A stretch of DNA of 64,000 bases from an uncultured Flavobacteriales bacterium (GTDB taxonomy: Bacteria; Bacteroidota; Bacteroidia; Flavobacteriales_D; Sanyastnellaceae). The stretch lies in assembly GCA_905478325.1 (NCBI GenBank), contig CAJQIB010000022.1, forward strand, positions 23,553 through 87,552. The letters run 5' to 3'. A model generated the notes under the pieces. That model saw nothing but the letters and a program-made list of their open reading frames with translations. It had not been told where the DNA came from and ran no database searches. A program made the translations under genes and the position numbers. Each line of letters opens with the position of its first letter. Position 1 is the stretch's first letter. Shown piece by piece: positions 27,357-37,358 of the stretch.

Positions 27357-28004
27357 ATGGAGCATTCTAAAATCGATATTCGAAAGGACTACGCGAAGCA
27401 ATCATTGAATCGAGAGGATTTAGCCGACTCCCCAGAGGAACTGCTCAAGAAATGGCTTTCCGATGCTGCGGAAGTCGATGCCTTTGATTACAATGCAATG
27501 TATTTGTCGACTGTAAATCAAGAAGGAAAGCCTTCGGGCCGGATCGTTTTACTGCGCGGTTTGGAAGAGAGTGGACTGCGCTTTTACACCAATTACACAA
27601 GCTCCAAGGGAAAGGACATTGCTGTAAACCCCCATGTAGCTGTTGCCTTTTTCTGGAAGGAACTTGAAAGGCAAGTTCGCATCGAGGGGACGGCCTATCG
27701 TTTGACACCCGAAGAGAGTGATGCCTATTATGCGACACGTCCTCGGTCAAGTCAAATTGGAGCGTGGGCATCTCAACAAAGTGAGTCCAACGATCAAGAC
27801 GATTTAAAACAACGGTTTGAGGCGATGTCGGAGAAATTCAAAGATTCAGAGATCGTCCCTCGTCCGGAACATTGGGGCGGTTTTCGCGTCGTGATCACAT
27901 CATGCGAATTCTGGCAAGGCCGCCCGAATAGATTGCACCAACGTTGGCTATACGATCGGGGAGAAGCGGCATCTGAATGGAAGGTGACTCCTCTTGATCC
28001 CTGA
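27357..28004 (+). CDS. pdxH: Pyridoxamine 5'-phosphate oxidase
   Basis: A 215-residue FMN enzyme that oxidises pyridoxine or pyridoxamine 5'-phosphate to PLP in the cytoplasm. Signature segments are IRKDYAKQSLNREDLADSP at the start, SGRIVLLRGLEESGLRFYTNY with the FMN-binding SSKGKDI (near 60-85), ERQVRIEG, and the substrate-binding RPNRLHQRWLYDR near the end. Length matches the family. The extreme C-terminus reads PLDP rather than the usual RLAP, a minor difference. The gene stands alone and its stop lies four bases from that of the converging rlmI-like gene. Confidence 0.96.
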   Translation: MEHSKIDIRKDYAKQSLNREDLADSPEELLKKWLSDAAEVDAFDYNAMYLSTVNQEGKPSGRIVLLRGLEESGLRFYTNYTSSKGKDIAVNPHVAVAFFWKELERQVRIEGTAYRLTPEESDAYYATRPRSSQIGAWASQQSESNDQDDLKQRFEAMSEKFKDSEIVPRPEHWGGFRVVITSCEFWQGRPNRLHQRWLYDRGEAASEWKVTPLDP

Positions 28005-28008
28005 AGAT

Positions 28009-29199
28009 TTATTCAACGCGGACGACAAGGCCTTTTAAGTAAGCGCCTTCAGGGTGGAATGCGCTGACAGGGTGGTCTGCGGGTTGGTGCAAGCGATATA
28101 GAATTCGCGCTGTCCGTCCTGCTTGAATGGCTGCCGCAATGACTGTATTCGTAAACATGCGGTCATCCACTGCTTGTGAGCAGGAGAAAGTCATGAGTAA
28201 ACTTCCAGGCTTCATGGTTTCTAGAGCCCGTAAATTAATTCGCTTGTATCCTTGAATGGCTGCATGACGTGCCGAAGCACTTTTAGCAAATGCAGGCGGA
28301 TCTAAAACAACGATGTCAAAATCAGCGACCCCGTTTTTGAGGTAATCTAGCGCATCGGCCTGAATGGACTGATGAACATCACTGCTATATCCGTTTTTCG
28401 CCACGTTGGCCTCTCCAATTTCCAACGCGCGGGCTGAACTATCTAAGCTGTGGACCTCTGTCGCTCCACCCTGAAGTGCACTCACGGAGAATCCACCCGT
28501 ATAGCTGAAGGTGTTTAGAACCCTTTTTCCTTTAGACAATTGCCCCAGCAACAGCCTGTTCTCTCGTTGGTCTATGAAGAATCCTGTTTTCTGACCTTCA
28601 ACCAAATCAATGACATACGCGTTGCCATGTTCTTGCGCATTCCAATTTTCTGGAGCATTGCCATGAACCCACGTGTCTAAGTTGGTTACGTGCCCATTCT
28701 TTCGCAAGACCTTTGCGCTTTTGTTGTAGACCCCAACCAAATCATCCTTCAATTCAGCCTTCAATGCCTCAATGATCCATTCCAAAGAATGATGCATTCC
28801 TAAAGAATGGGTTTGAACGACTGCTACTCGATCGTAATAATCGACGATGAGTCCGGGGAGACCATCACCCTCTGCATGCACCAGTCTGCACGTATTTTGA
28901 CCGTCAGAATTGATCAAGCCCAAGTCTTGCCGCACAGCAACAGCCTGTTTGATTTTGTCTTGGAAAAAGGACCCCGTAGGGATGGTTTCGTCAAAGGAGA
29001 TCATTCTGATCGCAATCGAAGTCCCCTTTGAATAATGGCCATAACCCAAGTGACCACCTTTGTTCGAGTGAACTTGAACCAAGGCCCCATCTAGAATGCC
29101 TGCCTCTAAGTTCTTGATGGCACCGCTAAACACCCAAGGGTGGCGTCTTCTAATCCCTTCGTCCTTTTTAGCTTTTAGCTGTATGCTTTTGATCTCCAT
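28009..29199 (-). CDS. rlmI: RlmI-like 23S rRNA (cytosine-C5) methyltransferase
   Basis: A 396-residue SAM-dependent RNA methyltransferase of the RlmI family, which methylates C1962 of 23S rRNA in E. coli. An N-terminal PUA domain (RRRHPWVFSGAIKNLE, residues 16-75) precedes an EEHEI-like domain. The Rossmann catalytic domain has the SAM-binding NTFSYTGGFSVSALQGGA near 235, motif IV VLDPPAFAKS near 300, and the catalytic Cys motif TFSCSQAV near 345. It lies 24 bases downstream of recQ on the same strand and may be co-transcribed with it. The exact rRNA target is inferred from the family. Confidence 0.92.
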   Translation of the reverse strand: MEIKSIQLKAKKDEGIRRRHPWVFSGAIKNLEAGILDGALVQVHSNKGGHLGYGHYSKGTSIAIRMISFDETIPTGSFFQDKIKQAVAVRQDLGLINSDGQNTCRLVHAEGDGLPGLIVDYYDRVAVVQTHSLGMHHSLEWIIEALKAELKDDLVGVYNKSAKVLRKNGHVTNLDTWVHGNAPENWNAQEHGNAYVIDLVEGQKTGFFIDQRENRLLLGQLSKGKRVLNTFSYTGGFSVSALQGGATEVHSLDSSARALEIGEANVAKNGYSSDVHQSIQADALDYLKNGVADFDIVVLDPPAFAKSASARHAAIQGYKRINLRALETMKPGSLLMTFSCSQAVDDRMFTNTVIAAAIQAGRTARILYRLHQPADHPVSAFHPEGAYLKGLVVRVE

Positions 29200-29223
29200 A
29201 ATGGTCGCGAAGGTAGTACTCGT

Positions 29224-31122
29224 TCAGTCCGATTTGGCGGGGAAAACGTGATCTCCTTTGAGTAGAATTTCACCTGCTTCTCGCAATAAGGTGAGTTCCT
29301 TCATTTTGAGATTGTGGTCAATCAGCGGGTAGTGCCAAAGCCATTCAGAAATACGAAGTCCCTTCTCTGGAATGAGTTCAACGACACCTTGCAAGAACGA
29401 GGCCGCTGAGGCTCTGCAATCGTCGCACATACCGCAAGGCACAACGTCCTCTTCGCCGAAATAACGTTCGATTGTTGCCGCTCTGCAATCCTGGGGCGTC
29501 AGATACTGTTCCATGGTCTTCCATTTCACTTGAGAAACCCGTTTTCTGTTCTCGAGCAGTTCCTTAGCAATCGTGAGAGATTCCGCTCGAATACGAGCTG
29601 TTTTCCAAGAAATTGATGCTATAAACGACGGTTTCACCAGCTCAATCCAACCCCATTGATCAAATTGATGCAAGGCAGACCGGATTTCAGATTCAGAAAG
29701 AGAGGTGCTCCGCATTATTAACGCGAGTGGCCACCTCGATTCTTGCAGTGATTCCTTGACGTGACGAACGAGCCATTGCCCGAGTATGCTTGAAGGGACG
29801 GTAGTGTCAATTGTGTTGAGTCCCCGCTGAAGCGCTGTATTGATTGTCAAACGCACATCGTCCGAAGGTGTGTTTTTTTGCCAAGCAATCAGGCCTTCCT
29901 TTTGTAAGATCCGCAAACTAGATTCGGTCAGTCGCTGACTTGCTTTTTGCTGGGTACACCATTGACCCAAATGAAAGGGCGTGTTTTCGGTCGGACAGTC
30001 TCCAATAGCGACGAATCCTTGATTGGCCAATCCTTGGTATACAGCTTGAATGAAATCAAGCGGTGGGAACTGTAACTCAAGAGATTTTTTGGCATTTTGA
30101 ATGGCTTCTGAGGAAGGGAATATGGCACATGTAGACGGGAGTCCATCCCGACCAGCACGCCCCGCTTCCTGCACGTAGCTTTCCATGTCTGAGGGGATGT
30201 TTGCGTGAAAAACCCAACGGACGTCCGCCTTGTCTATTCCCATTCCGAATGCGCTCGTACAGGTGAGAACTTGTGTTTTCCCCTCCATCCAACGCTTCTG
30301 ACGGTTTTGCCTTTCACCGGAAGGAAGTCCGGCGTGATAAGCCTCTGCCTTAACACCGACATGGACAAGACGCTCGGAGAGTTGGATGGAAGCTTGGCGC
30401 GTGCCGGAATAGACCAGTCCAGTTCCACGCATACGACGAGCGCACTCTAGCAACATACGTTCTGAATCTCCGAGGTTGTAGACAGCGAACATCAGGTTGC
30501 TCCGTCTGATTGGTGTCCGAAAAAGAGCCGCAGAGTTCAGAGACAGCTGTTCCGAGATGTCACGTGAGACGTCGACCGTTGCCGTTGCCGTGAACGCGCC
30601 CCAAACAGCCTTCGGACACACAGGTCGAATCGCCAAGATTTCACGGTAAGCTGGCCTGAAGTCATGCCCCCATTGAGAGATGCAATGCGCCTCATCTACG
30701 GCAATCGTTCGCACATCCATGCGCTCTATGCGTGCCAAAAAAACGGGTGATTTCAACCGTTCAGGCGCGACATAAAGAAACTTGAGTCCTCCAAAAACCG
30801 CATTGTTGCTGATTCTGTCGATGTCACCACTGTTTGAGTCTGACGAAATAAAGTCAGCCGCAATTCCCTTTGATTTGAGCGATGCAACTTGATCCCTCAT
30901 CAAAGCGATAAGAGGCGAAATCACCAAACAAACGCCACCTCGAATCAATCCAGGCACTTGAAAACAGATTGATTTCCCTGCACCCGTTGACATGATGGCC
31001 AACGTATCATTGCCCGCGCATAGCGAAAGAATAGGACCGGTTTGATCCGGACGGAATTCAGAATGCCCCCAGTGGTCCTTGAGTAAGGAACTTGCTTGAG
31101 TAAGAAATGATGATGAGTGCAT
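29224..31122 (-). CDS. RecQ-family ATP-dependent DNA helicase
   Basis: A 632-residue superfamily 2 helicase of the RecQ family. The RecQ motif 0 FRPDQ lies near residue 25, Walker A in STGAGKS near 46, the DEAH box in VDEAHCISQWGHDFRP near 144, and motif VI in QEAGRAGRDG near 315. The zinc-binding Cys cluster (CRAATIERYFG...CGMCDDCR) sits near 550-570. No HRDC domain follows, so this is a short RecQ like many second copies in Bacteroidota. The longer frame reaching 31296 overlaps tpiA on the opposite strand and is rejected in favour of ATG 31122, which opens the helicase domain. Confidence 0.93.
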   Translation of the reverse strand: MHSSSFLTQASSLLKDHWGHSEFRPDQTGPILSLCAGNDTLAIMSTGAGKSICFQVPGLIRGGVCLVISPLIALMRDQVASLKSKGIAADFISSDSNSGDIDRISNNAVFGGLKFLYVAPERLKSPVFLARIERMDVRTIAVDEAHCISQWGHDFRPAYREILAIRPVCPKAVWGAFTATATVDVSRDISEQLSLNSAALFRTPIRRSNLMFAVYNLGDSERMLLECARRMRGTGLVYSGTRQASIQLSERLVHVGVKAEAYHAGLPSGERQNRQKRWMEGKTQVLTCTSAFGMGIDKADVRWVFHANIPSDMESYVQEAGRAGRDGLPSTCAIFPSSEAIQNAKKSLELQFPPLDFIQAVYQGLANQGFVAIGDCPTENTPFHLGQWCTQQKASQRLTESSLRILQKEGLIAWQKNTPSDDVRLTINTALQRGLNTIDTTVPSSILGQWLVRHVKESLQESRWPLALIMRSTSLSESEIRSALHQFDQWGWIELVKPSFIASISWKTARIRAESLTIAKELLENRKRVSQVKWKTMEQYLTPQDCRAATIERYFGEEDVVPCGMCDDCRASAASFLQGVVELIPEKGLRISEWLWHYPLIDHNLKMKELTLLREAGEILLKGDHVFPAKSD

Positions 31123-31194
31123 TAAAATCTGAATACCTGCTTTACTTGAAAGAATGTTGGGCGAACTTCGCGTCTTTATCGAGAAACAAATGTC

Positions 31195-31974
31195 ATGCGG
31201 AACATCGTAACGGGAAACTGGAAGAGCAACAAATTGTGGGATGATGCTGAGAAATTGATGGTCGACGTGGCTACAGGTATCCACGCATCTCAGCACACCG
31301 ACATTTTCGTAGCTCCACCTACACCATATTTAGCAGCCCTGAAGGCACAATCTACTGCTTTTGTAGGTCTTGCTGGTCAGCAATGCAGTGCGCACAATGA
31401 AGGGGCCTTTACAGGCGAGCATACAGCTTCCATGTTGAAGTCAGCGGGTGCAAAAGCTGTGCTTATAGGTCATTCAGAGCGAAGAGGTGCTTTTGGTGAG
31501 AGTGACGCTGTTGTAGAAGCGAAAGTCCATCATGCATTGGATGCTGGATTGCTAGCCATTGTCTGCTGTGGAGAAAATCTTGAAGAACGGGATGCAGGCC
31601 AACACTTTGAAAAAGTCTTGACGCAATTATCTCACGCTTTTCAAAACATAGATGCGAGCAGAATGCGCCACGTCGTCGTCGCTTATGAGCCCATATGGGC
31701 AATAGGAACAGGCCGCACGGCTTCTGCGGCACAAGCTCAAGAGATGCATGCTGCGATTCGCCAGCATGTGGTTGGATTGTATGATGCATCCATAGCTGAG
31801 TCCATGCGGATTCTTTACGGAGGGAGTTGCAAACCTTCCAATGCCCTCGAAATATTCATGCAGCCTGATGTCAACGGCGGATTGATCGGTGGCGCATCGT
31901 TGAACGCTTCTGATTTCTTAGCCATCGTTGCGGCTTCCAATGAGGCGGCGTCAAAGGAGCAGCAAGGTGGTTGA
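31195..31974 (+). CDS. tpiA: Triosephosphate isomerase
   Basis: A 259-residue TIM-barrel enzyme that interconverts dihydroxyacetone phosphate and glyceraldehyde 3-phosphate in glycolysis. The substrate Lys is in GNWKSN (Lys10), the electrophilic His in GHSERRGAFGE near 96, and the catalytic Glu in YEPIWAIGTG near 168. The phosphate loops ILYGGSCKP and NGGLIGGASL are intact. Length is normal. It diverges from recQ over 72 bases and overlaps the GTG start of prmA by eight bases. Confidence 0.97.
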   Translation: MRNIVTGNWKSNKLWDDAEKLMVDVATGIHASQHTDIFVAPPTPYLAALKAQSTAFVGLAGQQCSAHNEGAFTGEHTASMLKSAGAKAVLIGHSERRGAFGESDAVVEAKVHHALDAGLLAIVCCGENLEERDAGQHFEKVLTQLSHAFQNIDASRMRHVVVAYEPIWAIGTGRTASAAQAQEMHAAIRQHVVGLYDASIAESMRILYGGSCKPSNALEIFMQPDVNGGLIGGASLNASDFLAIVAASNEAASKEQQGG

Positions 31975-32833
31975 TACGCCAACATTCCTTAGGTTGACGT
32001 TGACCTGCAAGCCGCTACTCCCGGCACGAGAGATTGCCGTAGCTTGGCTAGAAACATGTGGATTTGACATGTTTGAAAATAGAGCTGATGGCGTTTTGGC
32101 GTATGGAAAGGAATCGGATATTGATCGGGTCGCATGCGCTGATATCCTAACGGATTTGAAAGAGATTGCCGAGATTGAAACAGCCTTTGAATCCATCGTC
32201 TCGGAAAATTGGAACGCTTCATGGGAGGCTGACTACCAAGCCATTGATGTCGACGGTTTAGCTCACATGAGGGCGCCGTTTCACCCAGCACCAACTAGCG
32301 GGTTGGACTTGGTCATTCAACCTCAAATGTCATTTGGAACCGGACATCATGCGACAACGTGGCAAATGCTCCGAAGGCTTTTGGACGAGTCTGTTGCTGA
32401 TCAGGTCGTTTTGGACATGGGTTGTGGCACAGGGGTATTGGCCATTGCGAGTCACTTGCTTGGTGCTGAAGCCGTTGTGGCAATCGATATTGATCCGTGG
32501 TCTTATGAAAATACCCGCACGAATTACGAGCTCAATGGACTCGATCCTGCAGCCTCGAACGGTCAGGTTCTTTTAGGAGATGCATCCCTACTCGAACCGT
32601 GGGAAGGTCGATTTGACTTGGTTTTAGCCAACATCAATCGCAACGTCCTCTTGATGGACATGCGGGCATACGACAACGTTCTCAAACCAGGTGGCCGTGT
32701 TTTGATGAGTGGATTCTTCCCTTCAGATTTGGACATGTTGAAAGCTCTTTCGAGCGAGTTGCAATGGAATTGGTTGTCGAGCACTGAGCGCGAGGGGTGG
32801 TGCTGTTCGTTGTGGGAAAAGTCACATCCTTGA
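31967..32833 (+). CDS. prmA: Ribosomal protein L11 methyltransferase
   Basis: A 288-residue PrmA, which trimethylates ribosomal protein L11. The N-terminal substrate-recognition domain (LRLTLTCKPLLPAREIAVAW) is linked to a Rossmann domain with SFGTGHHATTWQML near 125, SAM motif I LDMGCGTGVLAIA near 152, VAIDIDPWSYEN, and the active-site LVLANINRNVLL near 222. A GTG start at 31967, eight bases inside tpiA, gives the normal length and a family-like N-terminus. The ATGs at 31928 and 31940 lie deeper in tpiA and add a basic segment not expected in the family. Co-transcription with tpiA is likely. Confidence 0.93.
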   Translation: MVDTPTFLRLTLTCKPLLPAREIAVAWLETCGFDMFENRADGVLAYGKESDIDRVACADILTDLKEIAEIETAFESIVSENWNASWEADYQAIDVDGLAHMRAPFHPAPTSGLDLVIQPQMSFGTGHHATTWQMLRRLLDESVADQVVLDMGCGTGVLAIASHLLGAEAVVAIDIDPWSYENTRTNYELNGLDPAASNGQVLLGDASLLEPWEGRFDLVLANINRNVLLMDMRAYDNVLKPGGRVLMSGFFPSDLDMLKALSSELQWNWLSSTEREGWCCSLWEKSHP

Positions 32834-32859
32834 TGCTAAATAACAACCTAGTCACGTTG

Positions 32860-32867
32860 TAATTTCG
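32860..32867 (+). promoter_or_regulatory. -7-like box (TAATTTCG) before the 1494-aa gene
   Basis: One-mismatch match to TAnnTTTG ending four bases before the ATG at 32872. The spacing matches that of exact boxes elsewhere in the window. Confidence 0.35.
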
Positions 32868-32871
32868 TGCC

Positions 32872-35800
32872 ATGCGCTGTTATCAAAAGCCAATCATTTC
32901 AACTGCTAAAATGTTTCCGCGTCATGTCGGGGCTTTTGTTCTGCTTGTGATAGCGCTAATCGTGACGGCCATGGGTACGGCCCAGACATATCAAGCCGAT
33001 TGCGAGGCGCTAGGAGAGCAATTGCAAAGGGAGTTGGAAGAAACAAGCGGGAGCGATGCTAAATGGGCTAAGAAGACGCTGTCGCCCCTGCTTTGCGGCC
33101 CCGACTTGCGTTCCTCGCAATTGGATACGATTGCACTGTTTTGCAATGAATTCCAGAAAAAAAGAGTTTCCATGTCAAAGGGAGTATTGAATTACCTCCT
33201 CACGATTGAACAGCTTGTGCGTCGCAACGACTCTGAATTGTGGCATACGTGGCATAACGTGGTTGATGCGATGCTTCAAAACAAGAAGTGGAAGAAATCC
33301 CTGGCGTCATTTTTAAAAATCAGTCCGGGTTTAATTCGAGAACAAATCCTTTTCGGTGCACCAAGCGGAATCTGGAGACTTGAGGACACAGCGTTTCAAT
33401 TGAATGTGGATTCAATTCCACAATTGACATTTCAAAACGGCCGTCTAATCGGTGAGGCGAAGGGCGATCGAATCGAAGTGTTGCGAACGAGCGGGGTGTG
33501 GAATCTAACGAAGGACCGACTCCAGCTGTCAGGAGGCAAATTGCCTTGGACAGGCACCCGGTTTGATTCTCTTGGGTATTATGCTGAAATGGAGCCGTTT
33601 GAATTGAAATTGAAAAGCAGCGGTTTCGTTTGTGATGACGCGGTTTGGCATTCAGACTTGTTGGAAGCGCCGCTCCAAGGAAGAGTCACAGCTAAACTTC
33701 AGAATTTTGAAAACATCGACAGCAAAACGTATCCTCGATTTGCGAGTGAGGCAGATCGGATTCGATTGGAAGACGTGTTTGAAGGCGTGAATTATGAAGG
33801 GGGCATGGCCGTAAAGGGTGCACGTATATCCGGTATCGGAACCCCCGATTTCCTTGCTAAAGTTGAAGTATTCAGAGACGATACCATATTTATGACCTTG
33901 TCGGCGGCAGAATTCTTATTTACCCCAAAAGGATTTTCAACGGCCCACAGTCGGTTGAACTTGTTTTTTAGGAACGATACGATAAGCCACCCTGATGTCA
34001 GTGTGCGGCTAGACGACCTGACTGGTGCTTACCGGGTAATGCGTCAAACTGAGGGGCTAGGTCAGCAGTCATTTGAAGACCGTTACCATACGATTTCTTG
34101 GGATGTCGATGGTTTTGCATGGAGTCGAAATTCAACAACAATTTCCATTGGCTCCGTGTTTGGGGGAAGCTCTAAACTCGGTGTTTTCGAAAGTAGCACT
34201 TTCTTTAAAAGAGAGTCATTTTTGAAGATGAAGGGGATTGGGGATGTACATCCCCTGACACGCGTGAAAAATTTCGTGAAAGAAAACGGACGAAGTGAAT
34301 TCACTAGCGAAGATTACGCCCGATTCATTCGGATGAGTGAGGTACAGGCCCGCGTAGAGTTGTTGAACCTAGCCAATGCACGGTATGTTTTCTTCGATCC
34401 GGAAACTCGGTGGTGTGAGGTCCAGCCCAAAATGCTGTCAAGCATGCGGAGTTTCAGTGGTCGACAAGATTATGACGTGCTGAAATGGGAGTCAATGCCA
34501 CAGTCTGGCGGCAATGCTGAATTCAGTTTATTGAATGGCTTCATGTCCATTTATGGTGTTGATTATGTGTTTTTAAGTGATTCACAAAACGTGAAGATCT
34601 TTCCGAGAAATGGGGAAGTCATCTTGTCTGAAAATCGAGATTTCACATTTGATGGAAGGCTTAAGGCTGGAAACCTCGACATGCAGGGTGAGGGCTTTTC
34701 CTTTGATTATGAATCGTTCTCCATTCAACTGGACCAAATTGAGGGCATCAGCATGTTTGTCAATGATCCGGACAACGTGGATGGAAGAGGAAATGCGCGG
34801 AAGAAAAGAGTCCGCAGCACATTGGAAAACGTCTCTGGCTCACTCGCGATAGACCATCCCAACAATCGATCAGGCATTTGGTCCGCTAATCACCCCGAAT
34901 TCCCCGTATTCACGAGCATAGACCAGAGTTATGTTTATTTCGATCAACCCGTGCTATTTGAAGGTGCCTATGAGCGTGATCGGTTTTACTATGCCGTGGA
35001 TCCTTTTGTGCTCAACGGGCTGGATGATTTGACCGCTGAAACACTTGTATTCCAAGGGACGTTTGTTTCAGCCGGGATCTTGGAGGATCTCAATGAACCT
35101 CTTCGCGTGATGAATGACCTTCATTTGGGACTCAAAACCAATACGCCAGCGGAAGGTCAAACGGTGTATGAAAGTGGAGCCCGTTTTTCCAATGGAGTTA
35201 CCTTGGATGGGGGAGGGCTTCAAGGCGCAGGAAGAATCGACTTTTTGACTGCTGAAATTCACAGCGATAACCTGGTTTTCCTGCCTGACTCAACCATGGG
35301 TGAGGCCCAGTTGGTTATCAATCGCAATAGCTCGGCATCCAATGTGCCACGCATAGACAACGCCGACGGCTACATTGTCTTTCGTCCCAAAGCAGAACAA
35401 CTCGAAATGAGGTCTGGAAAGGAACCTCTAAAGCTGTTTGGAGAACATGTGTTTCTTGAGGGCTATTCAACGCTTTCGAACGTAGGATTGACTGGAAGGG
35501 GTGAGATTAACTTTTCCGAAGCGTCTTTGAATTCGAACGACTTTGTCTTTGAAGAACGAGACATTTTTTCTGATTCTGCGGCATTTAAGGTGGCCGGTCG
35601 GCCAGGGGGGATTGCAGCCTTTCAAACAAATGATGTTCGTTGTCAAGTCGATTTTGACGAGCGGGTAGGTGACTTCATGCCAAATTCAGGCGAGACCAAA
35701 ATCGAATTGCCGATCCAGCAGTATATCTGCTATATGGATCGTTTTAGGTGGTTTATGGACAAGGACGAAGTTGATTTAATTTCTGATCGCCAAACAGAGG

Positions 35801-37356
35801 ATCTTCCATTTGACTTTAGTGAAGATCGAGCCATATCCAATTTTGTGTCAGTCCACCCGGAGCAAGATTCTTTGCATTTCTTGAGCATCCGCGCAACGTA
35901 CCGAATTCAAGACGATTTCTTGCGTTGTCAAGAGGTTTCAGAATTGGCTTTGGCTGATGCACGGATCTATCCTGACAGCCAATTGGTCACCATTCGAAAG
36001 GGAGCGAAAATGGATCAATTGAGGCGCGCTCGCATCGTCGCGAATGATGTAACGCGCCAACATTACATTGATGACGCCAATCTCAATGTCAACGGAAGGC
36101 TGTCTTTTGAAGGGGATGGAGCCTACCGTTATCGAGAAGTCACTGGGGATACTTCGTATATTTTCATGGACGACATCTTCGTTGACGAATCCTTTCAAAC
36201 CGTTGCTACAGGGAAGGTTATGGCCCGTGATGGATTTGCATTAAGTCCGGCATTTGGTTTTGCCGGTGCTGTTCGAATGAATTCTTCAGAGCCTAATTTG
36301 TGGTTTGAAGGTGGAGTCAAATTATTGAAGCCTTGTGATCAGTTTATCGCTACGTGGATTCATTTTGAATCCTTTTTGAACCCTCTTGAATTAGCGATTC
36401 CACTTGAGGAAAACGTAGTCGATCAGGACGGTGACCTGTTATCCTTTGGTCTAATGGCTTCTTCCCGTGCCCCGTTTTCAATTTATTCAGGCTTTCTTGA
36501 TCCGATGGGAGATGAAACAGACATGATGCTAATGCCATTGGAAGGCTCCCTACGTTTCAGCGATGGACACTATATCATATCATCACTTGAGAAATTTGAA
36601 GATCCTTCAGCAAGCGGCAACTTAATAGACTTGGATGCCATACGATGCAACTTAACCGGCAACGGAGCCGTGTCTCTCCCTTTGGACTTCAACTTGGTCA
36701 CGCATGATTTTTATGGTGATTTCTACCAAGATGGATCAGGCAAACATCACATAAAGGGAACATTCTTATTGGACTTTCACTTCAAAGATGATCTCTTTGA
36801 AAGGATGTCAACACAAATACAATCGTGGGTATCCTCGGAGCCATTGGTGTTGAATGAGGCCAATTACGAGCATGCTCTTGTTGAATGGCTAGGTGAGGAG
36901 AAGAGCTCGAAGCTGTTAAATGAACTTGCCATGACAGGCCAAATTAAAAACGTTCCTAAGAAGCTCCAAAACAGTTTGGTCTTTAGTGAAATCGATTTGG
37001 TTTGGGATGAGGATGATGAGATGTTTGTTTCGAAGGGAAATTTGGGACTCGTCACAATGGGAGAAAGCCTTGTTTTTCAGGAGTTGCCTGGTAAAATTGA
37101 ATTGATTCGAAGTCGAAGTGGTGATGCCTTTCGGGTATACTTGCACGGAGATGAACAAAACTGGTACTACCTCGAATACAAGTTGGGGAAGCTCAATGTG
37201 TCTTCTCCTGACTTGACCTTATTGACCATGATTGCAGAAATCAAAAAAGACAAGAAGGAAGTTAAAGGAGATAATGGCTCTCGATATTTGTATCAATACT
37301 TGCGAAATACCATTCGACGTGATGACTTGGTAGACGAATACCGTGATTTCGATTGA
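32872..37356 (+). CDS. Very large exported beta-rich protein, unknown function (1494 aa)
   Basis: A 1494-residue protein with an N-terminal hydrophobic export signal (FVLLVIALIVTAMGTAQ, about residues 22-38). The first 170 residues are helical; the rest is dominated by alternating beta strands without further membrane segments. An internal repeat is visible: LQGAGRIDFLTAEIHSDNLV near 783 and LTGRGEINFSEASLNSNDFV near 873 are 90 residues apart, with looser copies near 594 and 1073. This recalls long beta-solenoid or AsmA-like envelope proteins, but I do not recognise the family. No sorting domain is seen at the C-terminus. A start at 32911 would give a shorter signal peptide. The gene follows prmA and abuts fadH by two bases. 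Confidence 0.88.
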   Translation: MRCYQKPIISTAKMFPRHVGAFVLLVIALIVTAMGTAQTYQADCEALGEQLQRELEETSGSDAKWAKKTLSPLLCGPDLRSSQLDTIALFCNEFQKKRVSMSKGVLNYLLTIEQLVRRNDSELWHTWHNVVDAMLQNKKWKKSLASFLKISPGLIREQILFGAPSGIWRLEDTAFQLNVDSIPQLTFQNGRLIGEAKGDRIEVLRTSGVWNLTKDRLQLSGGKLPWTGTRFDSLGYYAEMEPFELKLKSSGFVCDDAVWHSDLLEAPLQGRVTAKLQNFENIDSKTYPRFASEADRIRLEDVFEGVNYEGGMAVKGARISGIGTPDFLAKVEVFRDDTIFMTLSAAEFLFTPKGFSTAHSRLNLFFRNDTISHPDVSVRLDDLTGAYRVMRQTEGLGQQSFEDRYHTISWDVDGFAWSRNSTTISIGSVFGGSSKLGVFESSTFFKRESFLKMKGIGDVHPLTRVKNFVKENGRSEFTSEDYARFIRMSEVQARVELLNLANARYVFFDPETRWCEVQPKMLSSMRSFSGRQDYDVLKWESMPQSGGNAEFSLLNGFMSIYGVDYVFLSDSQNVKIFPRNGEVILSENRDFTFDGRLKAGNLDMQGEGFSFDYESFSIQLDQIEGISMFVNDPDNVDGRGNARKKRVRSTLENVSGSLAIDHPNNRSGIWSANHPEFPVFTSIDQSYVYFDQPVLFEGAYERDRFYYAVDPFVLNGLDDLTAETLVFQGTFVSAGILEDLNEPLRVMNDLHLGLKTNTPAEGQTVYESGARFSNGVTLDGGGLQGAGRIDFLTAEIHSDNLVFLPDSTMGEAQLVINRNSSASNVPRIDNADGYIVFRPKAEQLEMRSGKEPLKLFGEHVFLEGYSTLSNVGLTGRGEINFSEASLNSNDFVFEERDIFSDSAAFKVAGRPGGIAAFQTNDVRCQVDFDERVGDFMPNSGETKIELPIQQYICYMDRFRWFMDKDEVDLISDRQTEDLPFDFSEDRAISNFVSVHPEQDSLHFLSIRATYRIQDDFLRCQEVSELALADARIYPDSQLVTIRKGAKMDQLRRARIVANDVTRQHYIDDANLNVNGRLSFEGDGAYRYREVTGDTSYIFMDDIFVDESFQTVATGKVMARDGFALSPAFGFAGAVRMNSSEPNLWFEGGVKLLKPCDQFIATWIHFESFLNPLELAIPLEENVVDQDGDLLSFGLMASSRAPFSIYSGFLDPMGDETDMMLMPLEGSLRFSDGHYIISSLEKFEDPSASGNLIDLDAIRCNLTGNGAVSLPLDFNLVTHDFYGDFYQDGSGKHHIKGTFLLDFHFKDDLFERMSTQIQSWVSSEPLVLNEANYEHALVEWLGEEKSSKLLNELAMTGQIKNVPKKLQNSLVFSEIDLVWDEDDEMFVSKGNLGLVTMGESLVFQELPGKIELIRSRSGDAFRVYLHGDEQNWYYLEYKLGKLNVSSPDLTLLTMIAEIKKDKKEVKGDNGSRYLYQYLRNTIRRDDLVDEYRDFD

Positions 37357-37358
37357 GC

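Noticed and set aside
31123..31194. Short divergent gap examined for a tRNA or promoter boxes
   Set aside because: No cloverleaf and no TAnnTTTG match on either strand.
31123..31296. N-terminal extension of the RecQ-like protein up to 31296
   Set aside because: It would overlap tpiA antisense by 100 bases; ATG 31122 starts just before the helicase domain.
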